NCBI RefSeq assembly: GCF_000005505.3
Contig: NC_016131.3
Location: forward strand, 65,248,355 to 65,312,354
Length of the DNA: 64,000 nt
Source: Brachypodium distachyon
Lineage: Eukaryota; Streptophyta; Magnoliopsida; Poales; Poaceae
Direction: 5' to 3'
The position numbers and the translations under genes are program-made. Each line of letters begins with the position of its first letter. The stretch's first letter is position 1. Positions 46,716 to 57,616 of this stretch are shown one piece after another. The notes beneath the pieces were generated by a model. The model was not told where the DNA came from. It saw only the letters and a program-made list of their open reading frames with translations, and made no database searches.

Positions 46716-49331
46716 TCATATGGCGTATATCCGGTCTATCTCCGAGTCCGAGAACTCCGAGTTGTGCTGCCATGAGTGTGAGCCACTCCGCCTTGATTTT
46801 ACCTTCTTCCTGATCAAACGTGTGCGCTTGGATTTAACCACATAGTATGTCATTGTACCGAGCACGCCGGTCATGATCACCCCGCCGATGAGGGTTACCA
46901 GAAGCGCCGCCCACCTGAAGTGCCGGCCCACCACGATGTAAGAGGAGGATATGAATGCCACTGTGGTGCATACAGAAGCCAGCCACATCAACTTGTTGAT
47001 AACCTCCACAACCCGCCTCTCTGCTTTGGTCTCACCCCTAACAAGTGTTATCTGGACTACCACTACTGCTAATGATGTGAACAAGGCGACGGCATTGAAG
47101 AGGAAAAAGACCTTGAAGGATACTGCATGCACGGCTATTGCTACGCCATGATCATCGTTACCGCCTGGCACTGTAAATATTGCAGCAAATGCGACTGTAG
47201 CGAAGAGCACAGCCACAACAGTGACAGAGTTTGTTGCATTGTTGATGCCTTCCCGGTGGAGCTTCCTCAGCTCCTTTGCTATGCCATGGACATTTTTGTT
47301 AGTTTTTCTGGCTTGCTCAAGTTGAGTATGCACGTCCTTCTTGATCTCAGTCACAGTTTTTCTGAGCTCGTCCCGAGGCTGATTCAGATCATTTGCTCTC
47401 ACTGCACCAGCACGGGATAAACAGTCCTTTATCTCTGCAGACTCCTCTGACAGCGGAAGGCCCTCTGCAATGTCAAATGCAGTCTTGCGATCCCTAGTCA
47501 GTGCATTCACGTTCATGTCCGGAAGAAGCAGTAGCACATTTACAATCTGCAATAGAGACAAGTTTGTGAGAACAGGAACAAAATTCTTTACATCTGCGCA
47601 TTAGATTTAAATGGCAGAAGAGTACCTCAGATCTTTTCTTCCTTGTGGCAACATGCAAAGCTAAGTTGCCATTTCTGTCAGGTAGCATGACTATGGCTGG
47701 ATCAGCATTCACGAGTGCTCTAACAACCCCAGCGCTTGTTCCTTTCACTGCCATGTGCAAAGCTGTCTGGCCTTTCTTATCAGTCCTCCGAGCAAGCTGA
47801 GGATCACTGTCTAACAAAGACTGAACTATTTCAACATGCCCCTGACGGGCAGCGAAATGCAAGGCGTTCTTTCCATTTGCCTTTGATAGCTCAACCAACC
47901 CAGAAACTCGCTCGAGCAGAAGGTTCACTACCTCGATGTGGCCTCTAATCGCCGCAGTTATCAGAGGAGTCACATTGGATTGGCCAAACGTTTTCCCAAG
48001 GGAAGGATCATGGTCCAGGAGTACCTTCACAACATCTATAAGCAATGTCAGATGTCGATTTTTTTTATACCACAAATATACAGTAAAAAGAAACATGATG
48101 ATGCTTGATCATTGGCTTGTGAAGATAATGACACGCTGCAGTTAGCATACAGAGCAGGTCCATTTCACCATTGCAGAACGAACAACATAGAGTAAAAGAT
48201 ACTGGGAATCTGGGATTGAAGATAATAGCAACCTTAGTGATCATTTAACTAACAAGGAACCAATCTACTACCATAAACCCATTTGTTAATGCAAACTACT
48301 ATGATTCTAGTCTATTCCCCAGCTTCAAAGCTCCCCTGTTCCATGTAAAAGAATTTGGGGCGAATTGCCCATGTAAACTAAATAAGTAGAATTAGATGTG
48401 ATTTATGGTATTGAAGTTAGTGCTCACCTCGGCGGCCTTCCTTTGCAGCGACATGCAGAGCATCAAATCCGGATTTGTTCTTCCGAGCAAGGCTCTCCTT
48501 GTCAGAGTGCTTGAGCAGCTCGATGACGATGTCAAGGAACCCTTTCTCGGCGGCGATGAGCAGCGCGGTCTCCTCCACCTCGTTGGTCTCGTTGACCACG
48601 GCAGCACGGATCTCCGCCACCTCGCTGTCGAACTCTTCCCCGGTGCCGGTCATCTGGGCGTCGATTTCGGCGATGATCTGCCGCACGGCGTCAAGGTCCC
48701 CGCGCTGCGCGGCAAGGTGGAGCTCCGTGTCGTTTTGCCGGCCCGTCACCTGCTTGACGTACTTCTTCCGCCCGGCCTGGTCCATCCGCTTGCCCGAGTT
48801 GGAAAGCACCAGCACAGGCGGCGCCGCGGCCCCGGCCTTTGGCGACGGGGACGGGGACGCTAGTGACTGCTCCAACCGCTTGCTCGAGCCGGACATGACG
48901 AGCGCCGGGCCCTTTGTCGGCGTCGGGGACGACGCGGGCGACTGGTCCAGCCGGTTGCTGGAGCGGGACATCACCAGCGCCGGCCGCCCCGGCGCCTGGT
49001 ACTCCAGCCGGTTGCTGGAGTGGGACATCAGCAGCACCGGACGCGACGGAGACGACAACGGCGACTGGTCCAGCCGCTTTCCGGAGTTGGACATCACTAG
49101 CCCGGGGCGCCTCACCGCCCGCGGCGACGACTGGTCGAGCGCCTGCCGGCCTGGGCCCACCACCGGCGAAACCCCTCCGTCCGACTCCGGCGACGCCAGC
49201 CCAATCTCCAAATCCCCCTCCCCTGCACCCGGCACAGGAAATCAACCACAGCGATCACCAAAACGTCCGATCAAACCAAAACAAAACCAATCATACAAGC
49301 GATACATACCTCTGGCGGGATCGACAGCCAT
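46716..49331 (-). CDS. ankyrin-repeat PGG-domain membrane protein 2
   Basis: Four exons: 49310-49331 (22 nt, MAVDPAR), 48428-49222, 47626-48035 and 46716-47546, for 2058 nt and 685 residues. The start is the ATG at 49331; the tiny first exon is supported by GT-AG and phase (AGA G/GG GAG). Residues about 35-165 hold five degenerate copies of a motif of the form LVMSxSSxRLDQS (see findings). Then come ankyrin repeats (NDTELHLAAQRGDLDAVRQI, ETALLIAAEKGFLDIVIEL, GKNALHFAARQGHVEIVQSL, GQTALHMAVKGTSAGVVRAL, GNLALHVATRKKRSE), a coiled segment (ELRKTVTEIKKDVHTQLEQ), and the PGG domain with about four membrane helices (TVVAVLFATVAFAAIFTVPG at about residue 520). The end is basic, then SEFSDSEIDRIYAI. 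The last two intron positions and phases match ankyrin gene 1, so the two are paralogues. It is likely an ITN1-like signalling protein of membranes. Confidence 0.88.
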
Positions 49332-49920
49332 GGCGTCGTCGGCGGGGTCAAGAGCCGGCGCAGATGGGGCGGGCAGGAGGCATGGGGCGGCGGCGGAACG
49401 GGAGGTGGGGAGGCGAATCGAATCGCGAACAGGACGGGAGAGAGGGCGAGGGAGGGGTGCCGTGGGCGTCGCGGTCGCTTGGTTGTGTCTTGTGTGATGG
49501 AATGGAATGAAATCGGAGAAGCGCCGTTTGCTTGGCCTCTCCAGTTCCCGGCTGGGTCTCGGTCTGGTTTATGTGGCTTCGGCACTCCGGTTTGGTGCGC
49601 TGCGCCACCTGCTGCCTGACTAGTTGCGCTGCATTTGTGTAATGGGGGCCTTTTGTCGCTTTCCACCCTGAATTATTATCTCCTTCTGTTTTGCGCAAGA
49701 GCCTGTCTCCCCCCAATCACTGAAAACTATATTCAGTTGATGCTCTGTAAGCGGTCCTACTGCATCCTCAGCTTGATTTCCCCCAACAAAAGAAAATTGT
49801 TCTATCGATTATGGAACATCAAAATGGAGGAAAGAGGGCGTCCAACCGGTTATGCATTTCTGATCATTTTAGATTCCTCTTAACTATAAAATGATCAAAA
49901 GACCTTCAATGAAATTAATA
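49332..49920. promoter_or_regulatory. upstream region of ankyrin gene 2
   Basis: GC-rich near the gene (49332-49560), then AT-rich. Reverse and forward open frames in the GC-rich part are composition shadows. No TATA box is confidently placed. Confidence 0.4.
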
Positions 49921-50059
49921 CTTCCACCGTTTCTAAATTTCTGTTGTGGTTTAAGTTCAGTGTGAGGATTTGCCAAGAAATACATATCGCTAAGTCGACC
50001 GACCTATGCAAAGTTCTTAAATTGTTATAAACCACACAAGAATTTAGAAACAAAGAAAG
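49921..50059. mobile_element. Stowaway-like MITE with internal filler
   Basis: TA-flanked (49919-49920 and 50060-50061). The left end CTTCCACCGTTTCTAAATTT is mirrored by AATTTAGAAACAAAGAAAG. The two half-stems are separated by about 45 bp of unrelated sequence (49976-50018) that is repeated directly just outside the element at about 50067-50112. Confidence 0.75.
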
Positions 50060-50264
50060 TATTTACTAAAAAATACCTATCGCTAAGCCGACCGACCTAT
50101 GCAAAACTCTTTTAGAGAGTGAAACAATCACGTTTGGTGTGTACATGCGCTTATATGGGATGGGCTAAATAAATTTTGGGGCCTTTTCAAAAAAGTAAGG
50201 AAATTTTGGGACACCAATTGAATAATGTTGCTTGCACTGATAGGTCATGCGTACCCAAGTTATA

Positions 50265-50546
50265 CTCCCTACGTTCCATAATATAAGGCACGCACGCATT
50301 TCAAGATTTTGCTTTGATCACCAATTAGACCAACAAAATGTGAATTATGTATTATAAAAATTATATCACTAGATTCATATCTGAAAGAATAATTTTTGGA
50401 TTTCAAGATTTATATCTGCACGCATTTCAGATATGAATCTAGTGATATAATTTTTATAATACATAATTCACATTTTGTTGGTCTAATTGATGGTCAAAGT
50501 TGGACTTCAAAATGCGTTGACGCCTTATATTATGGAACGGAGGGAG
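50265..50546. mobile_element. Stowaway MITE (282 bp)
   Basis: TA-flanked. The ends are CTCCCTACGTTCCATAATAT and the complement of ATATTATGGAACGGAGGGAG. The interior is almost fully inverted ('atatgaatctagtgatataa' pairs with its complement), so the whole element is a hairpin. Confidence 0.92.
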
Positions 50547-53294
50547 TATTAGTTAGCATATAAATTTGCTATCAAATAAATCATAATGTTAGATTAAAGG
50601 TTTTTTATGATATTATCATGTCGACACTTGGATTAAAGTTTACATCGTGAGATGGTCGGGGTTTTTTTTTTTTACTCTATAGTGATATTTGAGGTCAAGT
50701 GTTTGTATGTAAAGTTATAGTACTTCCGTATGGTATGTAAGGTCCATCTTCCAAATCCTTTTTATTTTTGCGCAAAAACTGCTAAAATTTGAATATACAA
50801 GGTCATTCTCTCCTTGCAACAAGTCTCATCTGCATCTCAAACCATCCAATGCATGTCCTACTAAGTTTTTGACTAGGCAATGCATGAAGCAGAGGGATAG
50901 TTAATGCATTAGATTTAACGATTGGTCTAACACTTTATCAGACCCTCCTTGGTTACAATGATTTTGGGGATGAGCTTTATATACCAACACGGAGTAAATA
51001 ATATATAACTCATTTTTGCAAATATATAGAATATATATTTTGACAAATGGAACAATGGATGGTTATAAGATATCCTTTAATTTATATTCAGACCCCTTGG
51101 TATGCTTTTATTATATATAGATAGTTATAAGAAATATTCTCATAGCTTCTATGCTATATATGTGCCACCTTGCTAGCCAAACTGATTCGGCAAAACAACC
51201 CGTTTTTATGTCCATTGTCAACTAGACCAATGTAGGTTTCAAAGTTTATGAGGTAAATAATCAGTTCAGATCAAAATTTCTAAGTAACCCCTTTATTTTA
51301 CTACAAACTAATCCACACATTTGTGATAGCTTCCGGTGTAAAATGGACTTACTCCTTGTGAAAAATACTTACAGCTCCAAAGGCCAAGTCGGTCCCACAA
51401 AACTACGCGAAACGGAAAACGGTGAGCAGGTGAATTCGAGTACACCGCACACGTGGATTGCTGAGGAGGAAAAGATTAGTGGTGTTGTACGTGCAAAATG
51501 TGGTGTAATCAAGTGTGTGTGCAGAATGGCTTTTTTAGCACTTGGCGAAGGAACATACTCATCGGTGGAAGAGAGAATTTAATCACAGGCCCCCCGCGTT
51601 CGCTACGGAACAAGAACAACACGCATACATTTTGCATGGCGATAGGCGCGATGGGGCCAACGCGCATAAACACCATGTGCTCCCCTCCGTAACTGTCTTC
51701 CCTTTTACTACTACTGTAAATAAACTGCACGTCCCTTTCTGGCTTTCTGTTTTGACGCATCTTTAATTGTACTGCAGCCCTGCAGTCTTTGCCTTCCCAT
51801 GTTGATGCGGTGGGTAAATTGACACTCGTGATCCAGTGTCCAAAAGACCAAAACCATGGCATAAATCCGTCAGATGTATCATCCCCTCGCATGTGCGGCT
51901 GTTGCGCCGAGTCCCTGACGGCGACGGACGACGAAGCAGACTCGAGACCACGTGGTCAGTTTAATCTTGACTTGCCGGTTGGTGAGGCCGGTCAGTCCCC
52001 ACTCCTCAGTCCTTCTCTCACTCCCCGCCGGCACCACAACGGCAGGGAACATGTTGTAACTTCAGAACATAAACGATGGTGATACATACTCTAAAATCTA
52101 GCCAGGCAGGCGGGCTGCAGGCATAACACACGGGCTTCGCCGTCATCTGGCCCTTGAGCACTTCACGGAAGTGTAATCTGAACAGTACCTCGTGCCCTCG
52201 TGGGGTGAGATGTCCATACAAAATCAAAAGGGAAAATGGTGCCCTGAGACGTTGACAGGTTGATTTCTCTTGGCTCCAACAACCTCTGTTTCAGAAACAT
52301 AGTACAGGCTACAGCCGCCCAGAAAACCAGACGCCTCTCTGTCACTCATGGAATTCCACGGTTAGTCCTCCTCTCCTTTATCTTCTGTTCTGGTCGGTGT
52401 TGGTTGGGCAGGTAATTCGTTGATTTTCCATATAAATTAGATTTAGATTTTCCATGTAATTCGTTTGTTTTTCCACAATGATAGTACTTTCTTCTTGTTT
52501 CTTAGATCAAGAAGATTCACAACGGGACGGGATCAATGAATTTGGTAGACATATTATCTTCTCTGTTTTTTTCTCCCGTTGAACAGCCTTACAGTCGAAG
52601 TGTTGGCTTTACACGTCGATGCAGATATCAACAAAGGTAATCATGATTAGGGATTATCATATTGTTGTAAGATCTCATTCGCCTCTGATGGAGATTCATA
52701 ATATAATTATTCCTAAGAAGGTTGAATCCCAAAATATCAGAGCAGTAGAGCACCTCCACCATAATAGAGTTTGCATTCATTTACTAGCTTTTAATATGTG
52801 TTATAATACATGTAAGAGATACTCAAAACCCAAACAAAAGAGTGAACATAGATTTCCTCAGTCGCATATTCACACAGCATAACAATTCAAAAATTTAGAA
52901 CCACATCGGAGTTTACATAGTTCCCATTTGCATTGATTCAACCTCTACGTGAAAGTTTATACACACGCTGATTCATAAAATTTCCAACAACGTTTTACGA
53001 ATCCACGAGGGAACACATAGAAAATGGAAAAGTAACTGGTCACACTCTCACAAATGCTAATGAAACATCTACATTTTGTTAACGGTGTGGCTATTTCCAA
53101 TCGTCTGATTTTTTTTAAAATGTCTTAAATCTCAATAGACGTATCATAACCGTTGGATTAAAATATGAAGGTTATTCGCACTCTCCTCGTTCTCACGTGC
53201 TACCATTGGATGTTGATCCAATGACCAAGCACGTTGACTTGTATCTAATTAAAACTGTTTTATTAAGTACTCCATAGGATATACGCAGCATATA
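50547..53294. other. spacer, no gene recognised
   Basis: About 2.7 kb of AT-rich sequence. Short open frames at 51343-51582 and 52619-52882 show no motif. I see no inverted or tandem repeats of note. Confidence 0.5.
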
Positions 53295-53396
53295 CTCCTT
53301 CCGTTTCATATTAACTGATTTTCTATTACATGTATTTAGACGCTGTTTAGGCATAGATACATTCATATTTGAGTAAATTTGAATCACGAACGGAGG
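53295..53396. mobile_element. Stowaway-like MITE, subfamily A, degenerate
   Basis: Left end CTCCTTCCGTTTCATATTAA, right end near CACGAACGGAGG. The core shares 'ggcatagatacattcatatt' with the copies at 3532 and 18953. The right target site is not intact. Confidence 0.65.
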
Positions 53397-53490
53397 GGCA
53401 GGAGTTTACGACAGCGAAGTGAGGACAAAAAATTTAAAAGTGCCAACTCAAGAGGCCCGGAATGGTGACGCGAAAACAAATCTGAAAAGT

Positions 53491-53564
53491 CGACCACAGT
53501 GGGAGTCGAACCCACGACCTTCTGATCCGAAGTCAGACGCGCTAATCCACTGCGCTATGCGGTC
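53491..53564 (-). tRNA. tRNA-Arg(UCG)
   Basis: Folds as a full cloverleaf on the minus strand. The acceptor stem GACCGCA pairs with TGTGGTC, with one G-T pair and discriminator G. The D-arm contains AGCGCAGTGGATTAGCGC. The anticodon stem TCTGA/TCAGA holds loop CTTCGGA, giving anticodon TCG for CGA codons. The T-arm has GTGGG TTCGACT CCCAC. No intron and no encoded CCA, as expected for a nuclear plant tRNA. It lies about 290 bp upstream of the UXS start, in opposite orientation. Confidence 0.95.
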
Positions 53565-53851
53565 TTTACTGAAACGTGTATTATTACAAACTTATTATCA
53601 CATGTCAGAATAAAAGAATGACAAATTTGAACAAAATAGAGGAAAGAGCTAAAGAACGTTTCCACGCACGTGCGGCATCTGCGGGGAACAGGCCACCACG
53701 GCAGGAAGCATCCGATTCGACTCCGTCCGGCGGCCCCCGCCCGCATCACACGTGCCGCCTCCTCCTCACTCCGCCCCCCCTCTTCCCCCGGCCACCTCAC
53801 TTCTCGCTACTCCGGCAAGCGGATCCACCGCGCCGGCCACCCACAGCCACA

Positions 53852-56228
53852 ATGAAGCAGCTCCAGCGCCAGTCCAGCCTCAGCAAGCAGCACCGCCCGC
53901 ACCACCGCACGTCCCTCTCCCGCTCACTCGCCTCCTACCTCCTCCGCGAGCAGCGCCTCCTCTTCGTCCTCTTCGGCTTCCTCCTCGCCTCCTCCTTCTT
54001 CCTCCTCTACCCGTCCCTCACCCCGCACCCCAACAACCCTCTCGCCTCCTCCTCCTCCGCCGCCCGCGCTTCCGCCGTCAGCGCCGTCGTCGCCAGAAAA
54101 CCCCGCGTCTCCAACGCCGTCGCGGCGGCGCGCCGCCTCCCCGTCGGCGTCCGCAAGAGAGCCCTGCGCGTCGTCGTCACCGGAGGCGCGGGATTCGTCG
54201 GCAGCCACCTCGTCGACAAGCTCCTCGCCCGCGGGGACAGCGTCATCGTCGTTGACAATTTCTTCACGGGCCGCAAGGAGAACGTCGCGCGACACCTCGG
54301 GAACCCCCGCTTCGAGCTCATCCGCCATGACGTCGTCGAGCCCATCCTCCTCGAGGTCGACCAGATCTACCACCTCGCATGCCCTGCCTCCCCAGTCCAC
54401 TACAAATTCAACCCAATCAAGACCATCATATCCTTTTTCTGTTTCCATTCCCGCTACCAATGTTCTTCAAAAAATGCCTTGCTTTAATCTATTCAATTGT
54501 ACATAGATATGCATTCTCAAATACTCCCAAATGACTTGTTTAACTGATGACCAAGCAAAAAAAACCGTGAATTTTTCAGTAATTTGTTTCGGTACTATTC
54601 TGTTTCAAATGACTTCCTTAACTGATGATGCACAAGACAAATGTGATGGGGACGTTAAATATGCTGGGATTGGCGAAGAGGGTCGGGGCCCGGTTCTTGC
54701 TCACCAGCACCAGTGAGGTCTACGGTGATCCTCTAGAGCATCCTCAGAAGGAGAGTTACTGGGGGCATGTCAATCCCATAGGTGTGCTAATTTTGTCTCA
54801 ATGAGAAAACATTTCCATATGCCAGAAGTATCTCTCCGCTAGATTGAGATATCTGTCATTTAAGTCTGCCCACTCCACTGCATTGAGATATCTGTCATTT
54901 TGTGATAATGTGCAGGTGTTAGGAGTTGTTATGACGAGGGAAAGAGAACAGCAGAAACTCTGACAATGGATTACCATCGTGGTGCTGGCGTTGAGGTAAA
55001 GCTCCAGTTGCTAAATAGGGACCTCAGTCTAACTGTAGACTATCTTGTTGGCAATGTCATACTTTGCTAAGATTAATGGCACAGGGGCCCTCAGCATATA
55101 TTAATACTGCCTGGTTCGAAATAAATGTTATGATCTGGTAAGATCTGCTGTTAAACCGGACAGAAATCATAATTTACCTAAGGTGGTATTTATGGGTCAC
55201 GTTTTTGGCACGAACCTAAAAGGGCTCCAAATTCCAAATTCCTATGTACTTCATTTTGAGCATTCATGACCAATGATACTGTATCATATATATATGTATG
55301 ACGTTTTAAAGTAAGAACATGCAGCAATGAAATGTCCAATATTGACTGTAAGTTTTTTTAGATGAATATACAAGGAATTTGTTACACAATTCAGACAGAG
55401 ACAGTGCATTTCGCAAGATTCTGAATATGAGATACTATATTTGTGTTTTACTAGTGTCTTCCATTTCATGGAAAGCAAACATGACAAGGTAACTGTTTCC
55501 TTCAGGTCAGAATTGCTCGCATATTTAACACATATGGCCCTCGTATGTGTTTAGATGATGGCCGGGTCATTAGCAACTTTGTCGCACAGGTTTGTCTTAA
55601 TTTATGGTTCTGATTCTTATGAAAGGAGGACTATCATAGAAATTAAGCATGACTTAATTAATCATAGTGCATCATTTCCAGGCTTTGCGGAAGCAACCAA
55701 TGACAGTTTATGGTGATGGAAAACAAACCAGAAGCTTTCAATATGTTTCAGATTTGGTACTAAATTTTATTATATCAACCAAAATTACATCGATGCCCCC
55801 ATGCATTCGAATCTGGAATCTTTAACCATCTGTGAATTGTAGGTTGATGGATTGGTAACTCTGATGGAAAGTAAGTATGTTGGACCTTTCAACTTGGGGA
55901 ATCCTGGCGAGTTTACCATGCTAGAGCTTGCTGAGGTCTTACTTTGATACTTAAACTAACAGATTTCCAATTCTTATTTGAACATAAACTGCCTTCTTCC
56001 GTATCAGGAGTGACCTCTCTGTACTAATTTCTGCAGCTAGTGAAAGAGACAATTGACCCGAGTGCGAGTGTCGAATTTAAACCCAACACTGCAGATGATC
56101 CACACATGAGAAAACCGGACATCTCAAAGGCCAAATCTCTTCTCAATTGGGAGCCGAAAGTATCACTGAAGCAAGGCCTGCCACGTATGGTTTCGGACTT
56201 CCAAAAACGCATCTTGGATGAGAAATGA
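53852..56228 (+). CDS. UDP-glucuronate decarboxylase, membrane-anchored type
   Basis: Converts UDP-glucuronate to UDP-xylose for xylan and other wall polymers, using bound NAD. Exons: 53852-54427, 54634-54781, 54916-54995, 55506-55589, 55682-55756, 55843-55935 and 56037-56228, for 415 residues, normal for the family. A type II signal anchor lies at about residues 35-55 ([18 protein letters not shown]), indicating Golgi location, unlike cytosolic UXS forms. The NAD-binding glycine motif is [18 protein letters not shown]; then [11 protein letters not shown], the [11 protein letters not shown] strand and the YxxxK catalytic pair in [20 protein letters not shown]. Also present are [17 protein letters not shown] and [16 protein letters not shown]. 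The first intron is of U12 AT-AC type; the others are GT-AG. The gene looks intact and is convergent with the TRM-like gene. Confidence 0.96.
54428..54633 (+). other. U12-type AT-AC intron of UXS
   Basis: The intron starts ATATCCTTTT immediately after the ATC codon of PIKTI and ends GATGCAC before AAG of [19 protein letters not shown] at 54614-54622 is the classical U12 branch-point sequence, with the branch A about 12 bases from the 3' end. Length is 206 nt. Joining here gives the family sequence exactly. No GT-AG pair does. Confidence 0.93.
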
Positions 56229-57616
56229 GCAGGAGTTACTGAACTAGGAACTGTATTATACTTCACAGACCACTTTTAGTGGCTTGACAAGCTCGTTTGC
56301 TGGCGTACAGGCTATAGATCACTTGCCTAGATTCTTGCTCCAGGCAATTATTTTGTGACAGACTTCTGTTACACACTTGAGTTTAGTTCCATTGATACGT
56401 ATATTTTGTCTCGGAAATATGTGTTCATGTTCTTGTCAAAACCTTAGCCTTTCAGAGAACAGTACTAGCTAGGGATCTACATAAATACAGAGTACTTTTT
56501 TTCTTTCTCTGGTTGCTGTATTTGAAATCCGATTTCATGTTACTTTAGGGCATAACACAAATACTTTTTTTTCATGGTGTAATTTGTGTTTTAAATCCTG
56601 TTTTGAACTCTACCATACAGCCAGTTCTGTTTGAAACAGCATAGTTGTCGGTAAAGTTTTATTATTTAGTTCAAAGTTTTTATAGTTTACGAAGAATTCT
56701 TCCTAAGTCCTAACGGACCTTAGCGTTTTCGGTTTTTTAGGGTGTGTTTAGATGGTGACCATATTGTATCCTACCGACATTTTGATCACCAAATTGGTAT
56801 TTGTTTAGTTGCTAAAATTTTAGTAAGCCAGTGCCTCTCTTTGTCAAGTCGAGTTCATTTTTTCTTGTCAATCTTGGCCAACTCTTGAGCAAACAAAATC
56901 ACAATTATTTGTCAGAGTAAACTTGGGTTAGAACCAACATGAATGGCTACCCCTTTTGCAGCTGTGGCAGGTGCTCATGGTAGTGTGAATGGATAGAACC
57001 TAGCTAAGCCTCTCGGAGAACCGATGCAATACATTGGCAGTGATCGAGTTCTGCTGAGCAAATGAACAAACAGTTCACAAGTTCAGGTTGTTACTAGCAC
57101 AACAATGCTTCGTACAATAGGCATCACGAAAGGATAGCTCTCTTTCCCCAGCAGGCTGGGCACTATTTCATGACTTTTGTGCTGTGCATGCTTCACAGAT
57201 CATGGAAAACCAGGAAACTGCAATGACGGCACGGCGGTTCCATGTAATGCACAGTAAAAAAATACCAAGGTAGGATAATATGTTCATACCAAAATTTCAC
57301 GTCTATGCTCCAACATCATGCAACCGGAAATCTACCCTTTTATCTAGTTGAGAGGGGCATAGGGAAAAAAAGAAGATGTTGGGTATTAAAACCAATAGTT
57401 ACAAGAAGGTTCCACCTAAATTTATTCCTATACTACAATAGCTACAGCCACAGCCATCTCAGTTGCCACTTTTCAGTACCCAAGGAGTGTCTCCTGAAGT
57501 TCTTTTTAACCATTTCTCAGCATCTTTCAGTAAGCATCAACCACCAATCCATCCCTATGCTTAGATGGCGAAAGATGTAAATTATGGTACATTATAGCCA
57601 CATAGCACTTGCCAGA
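56229..57616. other. spacer between convergent UXS and TRM-like genes
   Basis: Carries the 3' UTRs of both genes. No further gene or repeat is recognised. Confidence 0.55.

Noticed and set aside
48405..49510. Long plus-strand open frames opposite ankyrin gene 2
   Set aside because: Same composition effect. The minus strand gives ankyrin repeats and consistent splice phases.
53576..53851. Upstream in-frame extension of UXS
   Set aside because: The frame is open upstream, but the family N terminus begins at MKQLQRQ. The upstream part is a leader and reads unlike any UXS protein.
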